DNA of 64,000 nucleotides, taken from contig NC_087071.1 in assembly GCF_963678635.1 (NCBI RefSeq), forward strand, positions 41,740,153 through 41,804,152, written 5' to 3'. A program made the position numbers and the translations under genes. The DNA comes from Symsagittifera roscoffensis. Taxonomy: Eukaryota > Xenacoelomorpha > Acoela > Convolutidae. A model generated the notes under the pieces. That model made no database searches, was not told where the DNA came from, and saw nothing but the letters and a program-made list of their open reading frames with translations. Position 1 is the stretch's first letter; each line of letters opens with the position of its first letter. This document shows positions 1 through 11,330 of this stretch, piece by piece.

Positions 1-150
1 TAACCAAATGGCGTAATTGGCGTTTTATTGGCGTAAAGTACACTAACGCACGTAAGAAACTGGTTGTTTAGTTTTTTTTTTTGCCGTAATAACAAATCAA
101 CCAAGCAAATGAAAAGAAGGATAAAAATTAAAAAGAGTAAAAACAGACAA

Positions 151-280
151 GAGTGAATCTGAAATCGTCATATTTGTCATCTGAAATCTGAAATCGTCAT
201 ATTTAACTGAAATCGTCATATTTCAGTCATATTTCGATTTAACTGAAATCGAGTGAATCTGAAATCGTCATTTTTAACTA
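151..280. repeat. short tandem repeat, CTGAAATCGTCATATTT type
   Basis: The motif CTGAAATCGTCATATTT and partial forms of it recur about five times with irregular spacing. It looks like a small degenerate minisatellite. No gene is visible around it. Confidence 0.6.
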
Positions 281-1135
281 GATTTGTGCAAACTACATTC
301 CATATGCTGGGTTTGCGTAAGAGTTGATACAATCGCAACTTAGGTAGAGCGGAAAACTTACTCTATATTATAAACTTCTTCAATAGACAAATATAGGCAA
401 GCCTTTCCTTCTATTTCCGTCGCTACAGGTTTGTGATATTCTGATTTTGAGTGCCGAATGTTTAATTTAACTTAACTTGAAATCTCAATAATCCTAGTAA
501 TGAGATTTTTATTAGCATTGGTTATAACTGTTGTTTACAAAGGGAGAAAAGGTATGTCTGTTTGAAAACAGGTACAATGGGCAAAATCGGTCTGTCTGCG
601 CCAGGCTTCATTTTTGACTTGGGTGTGTGATATTTTAACAGTTTGTTTTTTTTTACAAACCACTGCATGAATAGAAATTTTTTAAAGATGAAGCAAAAGG
701 AGGCCAAATTGTGGGGGCTGTATAAAATAGCATATTATTAAAATAGCACAAAATTTTGCTTGCCAATTTAAGTTTTCTCCAAAGCTTTTTGTTACCTTTC
801 TTGAGGAATAGTCTAGACGAAATTTTCAATATGGCCATTATTCGGCTGATGCATGACTGTTTTTTCATGTTAAATATTTTTTCATCAAAAAAATTTGATT
901 AAAAGCGAAATCAATTCTTTTGTTGTGCTCTTCAGACCAAATCTTTTCTGTATACCCGTACCGATAAAGTTTTTTATTTCCGACTGGAGAAATTTTAGAT
1001 CTAATCTGTATTTCTGGTCAGATTTTCATTTTGAAATGCTCAAAGAAAGCATGTATTTTTTGAAAAGTCTTCAGTTCTCATCTTATTTCTGATCAGAAAT
1101 TAGCTGAATCTAGGTTCTTTCTATCTGGAAAAAAA
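281..1135. other. AT-rich non-coding DNA
   Basis: Only short open frames below about 75 codons are present, with no recognisable motif, intact RNA gene or clear repeat. Confidence 0.5.
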
Positions 1136-1139
1136 GTCT

Positions 1140-1212
1140 CCTAGTGGATCTCGAACCTCCGACCTTCCCTTGCATAGATGTTTGTGGTAACCGGTATGTT
1201 ACATGGCCTGTT
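1140..1212 (-). repeat. tRNA-like fragment (SINE head or tRNA pseudogene)
   Basis: Read on the minus strand this contains GGTTCGAGATCC, a good match to the pol III B box (GGTTCGANNCC). About 40 nt upstream is an A-box-like GGCCATGTAACATACCGG. A convincing full cloverleaf cannot be built, so it is called tRNA-derived rather than a functional tRNA. Confidence 0.4.
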
Positions 1213-1367
1213 ACTTTCTAATAGCTTCAACAATCTGATGCTAAGCAACACTTGTTATAACGAGGGGGGTCAGGGAGCGAGGCACCATCAGGTTTTTTGA
1301 CTCTTTGCTGCTTGCACTAGATTAGTAACTCTTGCTTTCAGATCTCAACTGTATTTTTTTTTGTATC

Positions 1368-1436
1368 TGGATTCTCCTGGATTCGAACCCTGATGTAGTG
1401 ATCATCAGTCTGTCGTGTTACCAATTCGGCCCACGT
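1368..1436 (-). repeat. tRNA-like fragment (SINE head or tRNA pseudogene)
   Basis: The minus strand reads GGGCCGAATTGGTAACAC (A-box-like), then a 6-bp stem CTGATG/CATCAG closing a 7-nt loop, then GGGTTCGAATCC (B box). The variable loop is missing and the T stem pairs poorly. A tRNA pseudogene or the 5' head of a SINE is therefore more likely than a working tRNA. Confidence 0.45.
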
Positions 1437-1528
1437 TATACATTATGTTTAATCAAAAAAAATCTCGAATACCTTTTGATGAGAAGTAGATTAGCTTGTG
1501 AAAAGTTTTTTCTAAGGTTGTTACACTC

Positions 1529-2575
1529 TAGCCCTTGAGTGGACGCAAAGCAGTCTGAAATATGTGTGCTTATTCAGTTGTCTGAAAAACTTTGCAGACA
1601 CTTTTGTTTGAATGTATTCAGTAACTTCGTTGAAAACTTCATTATTTCACTAAGCATTCGGGTACAGACTCACTCAACAGCACACCACATAAAACAATGA
1701 GAAAGTGAAACTGTTACGATACATAATCCTTCAACTGATGAAATGAACAAATGAAGAAAGTTTTATTTTTGCAAAAAAAATTTAAGCAGCCTTGACTTTG
1801 TTTTATTCAAAAAAACACAGATGAGTTAACTGTCTTTAAATTTTTAAATTTAGGAGACATAAAAACGTCAAATTTAACGATATATTTGTTGTTTAGAAGT
1901 AGTTAAAAATCAAAATTTTCTTTTTTCGGATAGATTTTTGAACATGCTTACGCAGATAAAGAGTTCGTGTCCGCTACACTCGACGAATTGGCTAACTGAT
2001 TAGAGGAAAAGAACACTTTATGAAATATTCCACTTCTAGATAATAAGCACGATTGGGATTTGAACGTAGTCAACCGGCACATGGGACCCACACATATACA
2101 CTCGGTAATGGTAAAGGTAAGTGCAAACGTTGCAACTTTTCAAAAAGCAAATAATTTTTCTTTTGAATCCTGGTTCTCCTTAAAAAAAGTGGAAAACTCC
2201 CAGGGAAGTGAACGGAAAATAAACTTCCAGTTTTGTATTTTTCCTAGCTTGGGAAGCAAATCACAATGAAAACACGCGAGCAAAAATAGCGTTAGCTTTG
2301 CAAGATTGTCCTTTTCGGGGTCAAAAGCTAAAAAGGCCAGCAAAATATGTAAAAACTATTTGGGTTTCGAACTTCTGACACGTCTTCTAAATACGTAATC
2401 TTATAAGATTATTACAAAAATCCGCCACGGACGCTTGGATAAAAAACAACCCTTCAGAAAAAAAGAGGAGCGAATGTTGTCTTCTAATTAATAGTCACAT
2501 GAAACTCTTAAGATATTGACTGAAGTGGGAAAATATTATCAACGATCTTGATTGGATTTTATAACTTCCACTTTA
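1529..2575 (+). repeat. X repeat, copy 1 (1,047 bp, identical direct copy at 25053-26099)
   Basis: The sequence from TAGCCCTTGAGTGG to CCACTTTA recurs at 25053-26099 at a constant offset of 23,524 bp. No difference was found in the stretches compared. The flanks differ on both sides of each copy. Here the right flank is the terminus of an E element, while in copy 2 an E terminus lies on the left. X contains a SINE-like segment and no credible gene. It could be a very long duplication made at insertion of the intervening DNA, a recent segmental duplication, or an assembly artefact. Confidence 0.9.
2048..2345 (-). repeat. SINE-like dispersed repeat, copy 1
   Basis: The head GGGATTTGAACGTAGTCAAC reads on the minus strand as a B-box-like GTTCAAATCCC. 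The body carries CAGGGAAGTGA and TTGGGAAGCAAATCACAATG, followed by TTTGCAAGATTGTCCTTTTC. The same blocks in the same order recur near 37.6-37.9 kb and 38.85-39.15 kb, and in the X copy at 25.57-25.87 kb. This supports a dispersed tRNA-derived family in minus orientation. Confidence 0.5.
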
Positions 2576-2855
2576 CGGAGTTCCATGGATAATAATCGAT
2601 TATATTGAATTTTCGTGGTCTGTCTCAATAAATTTCGATAATAATCGATTATAATCGATTAAAAATGGATTATAATGATACTATTTTTCTAAGCAACATA
2701 ATCCCAATATAATCGATTATAATCGATTATAATGGATTATAATCGATTATTTTTGAAAGAGAATATAATTTGTTTTTAAAGCAAAATAATCCATTTTTAA
2801 TCGATTATAATCCATTATAATTGATTATAATGGCAAATTTCTTCTTTCAAATTTT
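2576..2855 (+). mobile_element. E-family element, left end (AATCGATT-rich)
   Basis: It begins CGGAGTTCCATGGATAATAA, the inner part of the E terminus; the outer CCCGCAC is missing at the junction with X. It continues with many ATAATCGATTAT and ATAATGGATTAT repeats. The reverse complement of this terminus occurs at 25017-25052. No matching right end lies nearby, so this is a half element or the left end of something much larger. Confidence 0.6.
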
Positions 2856-3767
2856 CAGGGAAACTGTTACCAATGTCAGGTGCTTAGTATGGAATAAATT
2901 AAATTCAATATATATTTTCCTAATTTTTTTTTCACAATTTTTTTTTTGAAATTTTCGAAAAAAAAGTTTTGAAATTGTGCGACCTCAAATTGACTTTAAA
3001 ACGCAATTAGACCTAAACATGACAAAATATGACTAATTATTATATTTATATTATTTCAACATGCCCTGGAACGTTTAAATTACCCATTACCCAGACCTGG
3101 AACGGTTATATTAAACCCAGAACTTTACCCTGGGACGTTAATCAAAAAATTGTTACTAGAATTTTTTGGTCGGGGCTGGCAGCTATTATGGTAAATGGTG
3201 TTCGCAAACAAAGAAGACTTGTTATAATCATAAGATTTGAATTCTACTTTACTGGGGGGATTGAATTATGCATCCTGTAAAACTTTTAAAAAGTCTTTTT
3301 TGTTTGTTGAAACCATTTACCATTTTTTCTGCCCATCCCGACCAAGATGTTTTCAGCTGCATACCAAATTGTAGAGCGGAATTTTCTAAATCTAATGGGA
3401 TATGAAAAAATTTTTGAAACGGAAAATTCCGCTAGATTCCGGAGATTCAAATTATTTTTTTTAAAAATTTTTTTTCACTATGAAATTGCAAAGAATGACA
3501 TTCCCTCACCCTCCGCCACCCCACCTGCGATCATTTGCTTGGCTCACAATGACCGGTTATGATATGATTAAATGCAGTAGCGGATTTAAGGGGGGGGGGG
3601 TTAAACGGACGCCAAGCAGTACACCCCCCCCCTCAGGGATTCGACCCCCAGCCGACCCTTTGGCCTCAATTTATACTATGCGCTGTTTATATTTATACGC
3701 TGTTTTTGGTCTTTTTTAACGAGCTCAGAAAATCAATTTGGTCAACCTATAAAAAGGTCGAGTCGGA
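2856..3767. other. non-coding DNA with G/C homopolymer tracts
   Basis: No gene is recognised. The motif CCTGGAACG recurs near 3064 and 3094. A G-run followed by a C-rich stretch occurs at about 3590-3650 and could fold back. Such C-rich cores also occur in the E elements at 28 and 46 kb. Confidence 0.4.
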
Positions 3768-3918
3768 GAGGTCGTGAGCTCAGTGGGCGTCGGGTAAGAG
3801 AGGCAGTGACCTCAGTGGGTGTCGGGTAAGAGAGGCAGTGACCTCAGTGGGTGTCGGGTAAGAGAGGCAGTGACCTCAGTGGGGCTCGGGTAAGAGAGGC
3901 AGTGACCTCAGTGGGCGT
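3768..3918 (+). repeat. 32-bp minisatellite, forward orientation
   Basis: About 4.5 copies of a 32-bp unit with the core GACCTCAGTGGGTGTCGGGT followed by AAGAGAGGCAGT. The same family appears in reverse complement at 23404-23840 and 24375-24570, near the other side of the block bounded by the X repeats. Confidence 0.85.
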
Positions 3919-4261
3919 CGGTTACGTCATTCTGTATAGTGTTTTTCAAAGTTCAGGTATTTCCAATTTCAGATATTGGTTGAAATTTGATATCCAGAAA
4001 AACAAAAAGGAGCCAAACAGTTTCCGAAGAAGTAGTTGAAAGTACATTTGAAAGGTTGAAAGAGTTGAAAGTACATTTGAAGGTGAGTTTGCTAATTTTC
4101 AATTAGAATTATGGAAAATTATTTTTGTCTCTAATTTAAATTTTCTTCAGGAAAACAACAATTCGAGTTGGAATTAGATATTAACACGGTCCACGAGGTC
4201 CAATAAAATTTTCGTCAATGTAAGTTTCCTTTAAATTTGTCCAGCTTCAAATGTGTCCGGT

Positions 4262-4470
4262 TTCTGCTTAACTACTCTACCCCCACCCTTTCTTGAAAAA
4301 AGGGGCGGGGGGGGGGGTGGTGGTTAAGTAGATCCTTTTTGTTCTTAACCTGTCTTATAACAAGCTGATTAGAGGGGTGAAGATTCTTTGGTAGATAACA
4401 TTGGGGGGGGGGGTATGGGTTGGGTGGAGCAAAATTTTATATTTGAAGTTACTGTTCACTTTGTCCGATA
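4262..4470. repeat. foldback and MITE fragments
   Basis: A C-rich arm (CTTAACTAC..CCCCCACCC) at about 4266-4293 faces a G-rich arm ending in GGTGGTTAAGTAG near 4331, an imperfect foldback. At about 4431-4468 the sequence matches, in reverse complement, the internal part of the palindrome-type element at 23918-24113 (TTTATATTTGAAGTTACTGT..TTTGTCCGAT). It is probably a truncated copy of that element. Confidence 0.45.
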
Positions 4471-4834
4471 GTCTGCTGTTGCAGATCTGGCAGTGGAAGC
4501 GATAGTTTTGATAAATGCATCGAACTGTGGCGACACTAATATACCTTGGTAGAGAGTGTTCCGCATTTGCGTTGAGGGATGAAAAATTACGTCGAATACA
4601 CTGCAAATAATCTCGCTTCTAGCCCCATTTTTGTTTAATTTTGTTATTTAATGTTTATGATTGGTGTGGTTTCTTTTAACTCTTTCAAATTCCGGGTCTT
4701 TCCCATAAAGCCCCCCGCCTAGTAACAAAAAAATTATAGCCCCCTAAGCCCGTCATCGATATAAATCAGCTGAATATCATAATTGACATGTTTCAATTGA
4801 AACAAATTTCAGTATATATTGTAGTACAAATCAG

Positions 4835-5093
4835 GGCTCTTTTTCCTTCCCCCCCCCCACCTCACTCAATCATGAATTTTATGGTCTAACGATTGGTTTT
4901 ACAAGGTTAATTATGAAGACCAAATATGTTTCTCATAACCTAGTTAGTCTGCATGTCAAATTTCATGACAAACTAGGTTATGAGAAACATATTTGGTCTT
5001 CATAGTTAACCTTGTAAAACCACTCGTTAGACCTTAAAATTCATGTTTAAGAGAGGTGGGGGGGGGAGGAGGTTTGGGGAAGGAAAAAGAGCC
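4835..5093. mobile_element. 259-bp foldback (palindromic) MITE-like element
   Basis: The two ends are inverted copies: GGCTCTTTTTCCTTCCCC at the left and its near reverse complement GGGGAAGGAAAAAGAGCC at the right. The central arms at 4915-4945 and 4971-5001 are a perfect 31-bp inverted repeat around a ~25-nt loop, and pairing continues outward with few mismatches. A related but non-palindromic copy lies at 23918-24113. It has no coding capacity. Confidence 0.75.
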
Positions 5094-5274
5094 AAAAATG
5101 GGGAGGAGCTTTGTATTCGGGCGTGTTTCATTTTTTTTGCTTTGTTTTCCATGCTAAATCAGGTACCAAAAATAATGATAGGACTGGGTTGAGTGATATT
5201 TCATATTAAAGCCGTTTCAGTAATGATTCGAATCACATTTTAAAAATTCCAAAAAAATTGTTAAGTGTTGAGAA

Positions 5275-6700
5275 AAACCGGCTAGAAATCCATTCTAATA
5301 GAACCAATGTTTGATACAATTCATTCATTTCAAGGCACCTACCTCTTTGATTGATACAATCTAACCGAAGTCTCAAAGTTTGGTACAATCCATTCCCTAA
5401 TAGATAAGCTTTTGAAACTTGGGTCGGTTCATTCATCTATGCGTACACTTTCGAAGTTTGGTACAATCCATTCTAATAGAACCAATGTTTGATACAATTC
5501 ATTCATTTCAAGGCAGCTACCTCTTTGATTGATACAATCTAACCGAAGTCTCAAAGTTTGGTACAATCCATTCCTTAATAGATAAGCTTTTGAAACTTGG
5601 GTCGGTTCATTCATCTATTCGTACACTTTCGAAGTTTGGTACAATCCATTCTGATAGAATCAATGTTTGATACAATTCATTAGTTTCAAGGCACCTACCT
5701 CTTTGATTGATACAATCTAACCGAAGTCTCAAAGTTTACCACAATCCATTCTGATAGAACCAATGTTTGATACAATTCATTCATTTCAAGGCACCTACCG
5801 TTTTGATTGATACAATCTAACCGAGGTCTCAAAGTTTGGTACAATCCATTCCTGAATAGATATGTTTTTGAAATTTGGGAATGTTCATTTATCTTTACGT
5901 ACAACTTTGAAGTTTGGTACAATCCATTCTAATAGAACCAATGTTTGATACAATTCATTCATTTCAAGGCACCTACCTCTTTGATTGATACAATCTAACC
6001 GAAGTCTCAAAGTTTGGTACAATCCATTCCTTAATAGATAAGCTTTTGAAACTTGGGTCGGTTCATTCATCTATGTGTACACTTTCGAAGCTTGGTACAT
6101 TCCATTCTAATAGAACTAATGTTTGATACAATTCATTCATTTCAAGGCACCTACCTCTTTGATTAATACAACCTAACCGAAGTCTCAAAGTTTGGTACAA
6201 TCCATTCCTTAATAGATAAGCTTTTGAAACTTGGGCTGGTTCATTCATCTATGCGTACACTTTCGAAGTTTGGTACAATCCATTCTAATAGAACCAATGT
6301 TTGATACAATTCATTCATTTCAAGGCAGCTACCTCTTTGATTGATACAATCTAACCGAAGTCTCCAAGTTTGGTACAATCCATTCCTTAATAGATAAGCT
6401 TTTGAAACTTGGGTCGGTTCATTCATCTATACGTACACTTTTGAAGTTTGGTACAATCCATTCTGATAGAACCAATGTTTGATACAATTCATTCATTTCA
6501 AGGCACCTACCTCTTTGATTGATACAATCTAACCGAAGTCTCAAAGTTTGGTACAATCCATTCCTGAATAGATGTGTTTTCGAAATTTGGGTATGTTCTT
6601 TTATCTTTACGTACAACTTTGAAGTTTGGTACAATCTATTCTAATAGAACCAATGTTTGATACAAATCATCCATTTCAAGGCAGCTGCGTGACTTTAAAT
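5275..6700 (-). repeat. 178-bp satellite array
   Basis: About seven to eight head-to-tail copies of a 178-bp unit; several junctions are exactly 178 bp apart. Inside the unit a shorter motif (TTTGGTACAATCCATTC / TTTGATACAATTCATTC) repeats four times, so the unit itself grew from shorter repeats. One unit near 5630-5740 is shortened by about 65 bp. Diverged monomers continue to about 6860. Each unit shows a ~61-codon minus-strand frame, but 178 is not a multiple of 3 and the frame cannot continue across units. It is treated as non-coding satellite. Confidence 0.9.
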
Positions 6701-6892
6701 ACAATCCAATTATTAGACCCAGTTTTTACTACAATCCATACCTTAATAGGTGATTTTTTTTAAATAAAGAGTCAATTCCCATTAAACCACAAATCATTCA
6801 TTTATAGGTCCTTGTTTAATGTTTGCTACAATCTGCTCAACTAAAGGTATCTTTAGGAAATTTTGCACAATCCATTATCATATATTTTTTTG

Positions 6893-7775
6893 ATTTTGTC
6901 TGCAACTCAGGCAAGGCCGGGGAAAGTAAGGAAATGCAGTAGCAAGGGAAGGCCGGAAAGAGCAAGAGAAAGCAAGGCAGGGGAGAACTAGGCGAGGTTT
7001 GTTAGGTTGAGGCAAGGCAGAAGGTAAGGCAAGGTAGGTTATGGCAAGACATGAGGGCAAGTCAAGGCAGGGTGGTGTAAGGCAAGGCAGTTGGCGTAAA
7101 GCAAGGCAGTTGGTGTAAGGCAAGGCAGGACAGGGCCAGGCAAAGCAATTGAAGTCAAGACACTGAGGGCAGGGACAGGCATGGCAAGGCAAGTCAAGGC
7201 GAAGCATTGTAGAGCATGGCAAGGTAGGTGAGCGCAGTGCAAGGCAGGAGGGTGCAAGGGTAAAGCTTGCAGGAGAGGGCGAGGAAAGGCTACGCAAGTG
7301 ACGGAAGGTAAAACCCAGGAGGGCAAGGCGTTATTTTCAGGTCAGTTGGGGAAAATTAGGTCAGTTGGGGGAAAAACAGGTCAGTTAAGAGAAAATCACG
7401 CCAGTTGAGAGAAGACCAGGCCAGGTGAGGGCATGGAAAACTAAGGCAAGCGAGGGGAGGGCAAGGTAAACGAGACAGGTTAAGACAAGGCAGCGGAGGT
7501 CAAGCATTAGCTAGGGCGATGCAAGGCATTGCAAGCAAGGTAGGGCAAGGCAAAAGGATAAGGTGAGGCAAAGCATGAGGGCAAAACAGGGTAGTACAAA
7601 GTAAGGAAGAGTAAGAGAAGGCACGAAGGAGCAAGGAAAGGCAAGGTAGGGGCAAGCTTGACACGGCAAGGAAAGCAAGGCCTGGGAAAGACTAGCCGAG
7701 GCAGGGGAGCGCGAAGCAATGCAGGTGAGGGCAGTGCAGGGAAGGTCAGGAGTAAAGGCATGGTAGCGCGAACTG
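6893..7775. repeat. purine-rich GGCAAGGCA-type degenerate repeat
   Basis: The plus strand is strongly purine-rich for nearly 900 bp, built from variants of GGCAAGGCA, with GGTCAGTTGGGGAAAA variants at about 7340-7400. Minus-strand frames rich in Pro, Leu, Cys and Ala are a by-product of this composition. Such tracts can adopt triplex-type structures; that is inference only. Confidence 0.75.
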
Positions 7776-7927
7776 AAACTGAGATCTTGAGTTAAGTACA
7801 TCGCATTGACCCGTAAATACAGTTCAATACAAGCTAAACAGTCATCAGTAGTTTGATACGAACAGAAGTGAATTACCAGTACTATTACAAGTAATCTGCC
7901 AGTTTATATTTTGCTGCTTTTTAATAG

Positions 7928-9677
7928 ATGTCAAGTACTCGTCACGGAAACCGGGTAGTGAACAACCAAATCAGGGAGCTTGAAATGGCTGTAAAACAGC
8001 ATCTCCAAAATACTTGGATACTTGTGTATTACTTTGCAGACAGAAGACCTGGGCCGATACATGCCCTTGCTGACCAAATACAGGATCATATTGATATTCG
8101 TCAAACCTACCAGGTTTCAATTCATAGAGCTTCGATTTTTGTTCTTTTTTCTCAGGTTTGCTTTCATTTTTTTTTATAGACGGGTAGAACAATCTGTATT
8201 CAGTATGGTAAGGATATGTTCTCAGCGAGAATAGACGCGATCGGTCCAAAGCCATACATTGACGAATGTTTGAAGAAAAGTTCCATTATATGCCGCAATG
8301 CAGACGATAACGAACATCCTGTGATAGAATTTGATCCGCCAAATGCTGCACCAGCAGTGACCATGTCACCTTTGGCCTTCTCTCAGCCGCCTCCAAATGT
8401 GTACACCGAATTACATCCGTCTCCTCAACTGCAAAGATCCTCGAGTGTTCAAGCTTCAGCTGTTGAAATATCTCCGTTCATGCCGACCTTCAGTGATATT
8501 CAAACCCAAATGGTAGGACTACCACAAACTCTTTTGGAACCACCGGTAATCATAGTTTTTGGCTCTGATTATGAATAAACCAACTGTTTTCTCCATTTTT
8601 TCAAATTTCCTAGGCTTCAAACTTCAATCCCACAAGTCAGTTTGACAGTTTCATTCCTCAGGAGATAAATCAGGCTAGTGAGGACACAAATGCTAGGACT
8701 GTCAATCCAGCTTCAAAAAGGAGGAGAAATTTGTTCCATCCGACAGATATAAACGTGGATTCGGATCAAAATCATCAAAGTGGTCACCATTTGACTACTC
8801 CAATGCATGTGAATACCAGTTCACCCACAACTGTCACGATTGAACTTTCATCGGTATTTTTTTGTGTTTTTTTATCCTAAAAACCCTGATTACTTAAAGA
8901 TCATTTATTATAGGAGTTTAAGGACTTTGTTAACTCGAGTCTGGATCGGTTTGATGGCATTGCTCAAAAGTTTGATAGGGGAACTTCGATGCTCACTGAG
9001 GGAGTAGGCGCCATGATCAAGACGCATGTTGATCAAACAGTCCGTATAGAGAAATCCTTGAAATCCCTTGTAAGTTTCATTTCTTTTAAGACAATTGTGG
9101 GTTTTCTGTTGTTGCATAGCTTTTGTTATTTTTGCGAGGTGGTAAGAAGCGAGGCAGCGTCTGGGAAACCTGTTGCAACAACCAGTGCAGCTGAAAAAGT
9201 TGAATGGCAGGGTATCAACCTGGTGGAAATATCTGCGTCTTCTGTAGGGAAGTTTGGTCGAAAGGTTGGAAGTAAGATCTGGTCTGATGCTGAAATCATG
9301 ACTCATATGGTTTCACCAAAGAAGATTCGTGGATCGCATTGCAGACCTCCGTTCCCGGAGAGTGAGAAACAAATATGGGAACGTAAGTTTTTTGAAAACT
9401 ACAGAACACCTGATTGATCAAGACATAGAGTAGATTCCTAGTCCAATTTAAATTTGAAATGGAAGGAGTTTGGAAATAATAAAATTTAGGTGCCATCAAA
9501 ACTAAGTACCCAAACAATCCAATGGAGGCATACGAAGAAGCTAAAGAAAGCTTCAACCGGCTCGGCCCCGAAGTTGTGGCAAAGAAACGCATAGCGGCAG
9601 CTGAGGCACTGGCAAAAGCTCAAGAAACGTTAAATTATCTCGATAGAGAAAATATTTCGCCTCAACAGCTAGATTGA
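7928..9677 (+). CDS. BEN-domain-like nuclear protein, six exons (~459 aa)
   Basis: The exon model is 7928-8113, 8180-8545, 8614-8853, 8914-9069, 9139-9382 and 9490-9677. Introns are 60-107 nt, all GT..AG, and junction phases agree (0,0,0,0,1). The start is the ATG of MSSTRHGN; the stop is TGA at 9675-9677. Residues ~63-85 (TGRTICIQYGKDMFSARIDA) look like a small beta-rich module. A basic cluster SKRRR near residue 219 may be a nuclear localisation signal. Residues ~345-425 (IWSDAEIMTHMVSP..RPPFPESEKQIW..AIKTKYP) have the pattern of a BEN domain, an animal DNA- and chromatin-binding fold. The C-terminus is a helical, Ala/Glu-rich tail. The 69-nt intron 4 is also open in frame, so it may be retained. 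It lies on the same strand upstream of the SET-transposase, and a DNA-binding accessory role in that element is inferred. BEN assignment is moderate; the exon model is stronger. Confidence 0.7.
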
Positions 9678-9859
9678 AGATTAGAAACTGAAAAGAACTA
9701 TTAAACTCACGTGTTGTAATATTTGAGATAAAACACTGATTAGAGCTATTTTTATTTGAAATCATTGTTGCAGACGGCGCTTTGATGTAACTTGGAGCTA
9801 ATTGTTGCGTATGTTTTTATCTCGAAGGTCCTACTTTCTTGTTGAATATCGTTTCCAAT

Positions 9860-10190
9860 AGCTTCAATGGATATCTTTTCCAATCTGTTTCATATTCAAA
9901 TGCGGACTTTATTATCTCGACATGTTGAAGCTTTTTCAACGTGGTATTCAACGTGGCACAAGGAAGTTTTTTCATTCTGAAGCTATATCCTGTACTTGGT
10001 TGCTGTCGAGTACTCTCTGAGGCTGCAGAGTATAATTGATGAAAGATTATTCGTAGATGCAATTGATGAAAAGGATAAATATTACGGTTTTCAGTTAGTT
10101 ATTTCAAATTTATTGTTGTTTCGTACGGTTTATTTAAGCTTTTTCTGTCATGAATTTATTTGAAGCCTTGGAGGTGTGTTACAGGCTAGT
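9860..10190 (+). mobile_element. Helitron-like 3' end, degenerate copy A
   Basis: The segment ends GGAGGTGTGTTACAGGCTAG followed by T, with a weak CCT/AGG hairpin upstream. CTAG-T after a small hairpin is the typical Helitron 3' terminus. Blocks here (TTCAAATGCGGACTTTATTA, GAAGCTATATCCTG, the CTAG end) recur in the same order at 15684-16698, downstream of the SGNH gene. The 5' end is not identified. Confidence 0.4.
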
Positions 10191-11330
10191 TGCGTTTATT
10201 TGCTGTTTGCTCCAATCCTTAATTCAGGAAAACTCAGCATTCTAATTGTTGCTCAATTATTGCTGACTGTTTGCTTTTCATTGTAATCTGATGAAAATTA
10301 AAAAACCTCAAATAATTAACCGGTCTTTGCTGTTCTTAGTTTATCTAAATCGTGTTGAAGTTTGATTTGCATCCAATTGTTAATAACGCTGCTCATTGAA
10401 CTCTTGGAACGCTTTCGATTGAAGTCTTTTGTATTATTTGTCTCATTTAAGTATTTTGTTATGTAAATGATGGTGATCACATGCTTAGTGGCCGCTTTTC
10501 TTTTATGAAAGTGTTCAGAATTAAATATTGGTTATAATGCCATTTTGTTGATTCTAATTTAAATAAGCGGATTTGATTTTTGAAAAATCTTAATCATCAA
10601 GTGTATGTTTCTTTCAGCATGTATTTGTATTGTCAAATCGAGAATAAACGATAACCTTTGTCGTTTTTTTGTATTACCTGAAATACTCAGTTTAAAAATC
10701 AAACAAAAGCAATAGTTTCGTCTAAAGCATGAAATGACTAAGCAGTAATTAGCCTTGATAAACATTTTTTCGTCTCGCATTATTTTTGCACTACTTCGCC
10801 AGAACGGATTGCTCACACGTCATATTCAAAATAATGTAGTTAACATACATTCTTGATTGTGTTGTGACAAAAATGCGTTTGTAGAAAAGTCGATGAGCAT
10901 ACATCTTTGATTTTCATTTAATTTACAGAGTTTTAAGACGACCGTTCCCCACATAAACAATATTTTACGGATAAAGGAATAGAACATGAAAAATTAGATT
11001 AAACTAAACACTTACTTATAGATGTACAACGAAGATGCCTTCCTAGATAAAAGAACAGATATATGAACATTTACATATCAAATATGTAGATAAGAATGAT
11101 AATACATTAAAAATTAGATTTAAGCAAACACATGAAGAAATAATTTTAACAAAAATGGATACACAACTGGAGACTCAGGTGTATGCCAAAATGCGTTGAT
11201 AGAAATGTAAGTTGTTGAAAACGTGAACAAATTCATAGGTTCTAGATAAAAACATAGAATATAAAAAATATTTATGGGAAGTAGAACTACTCTTCTAATT
11301 ACTTTCACGGAAAAAACAAAATGTGCCTAG
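10191..11330. other. non-coding spacer between BEN-like gene and SET-transposase
   Basis: AT-rich with no long frame on either strand. It may contain the promoter and a first non-coding or short coding exon of the SET-transposase. A candidate donor, GTAAGTTG, lies at 11207, but no exon can be defined with confidence. Confidence 0.4.

Noticed and set aside
1368..1436. Functional tRNA gene
   Set aside because: A- and B-box-like words are present, but the variable loop is missing and the T stem does not pair.
5233..6634. Repeated ~61-codon minus-strand frames beginning MNEPTQVSKAYLL
   Set aside because: Each lies in one 178-bp satellite unit. 178 is not a multiple of 3, so no continuous protein exists across units.
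6878..7801. Minus-strand Pro/Leu/Ala/Cys-rich frames of 84-139 codons
   Set aside because: They arise from the complement of the GGCAAGGCA purine repeat and change frame with no conserved motif.
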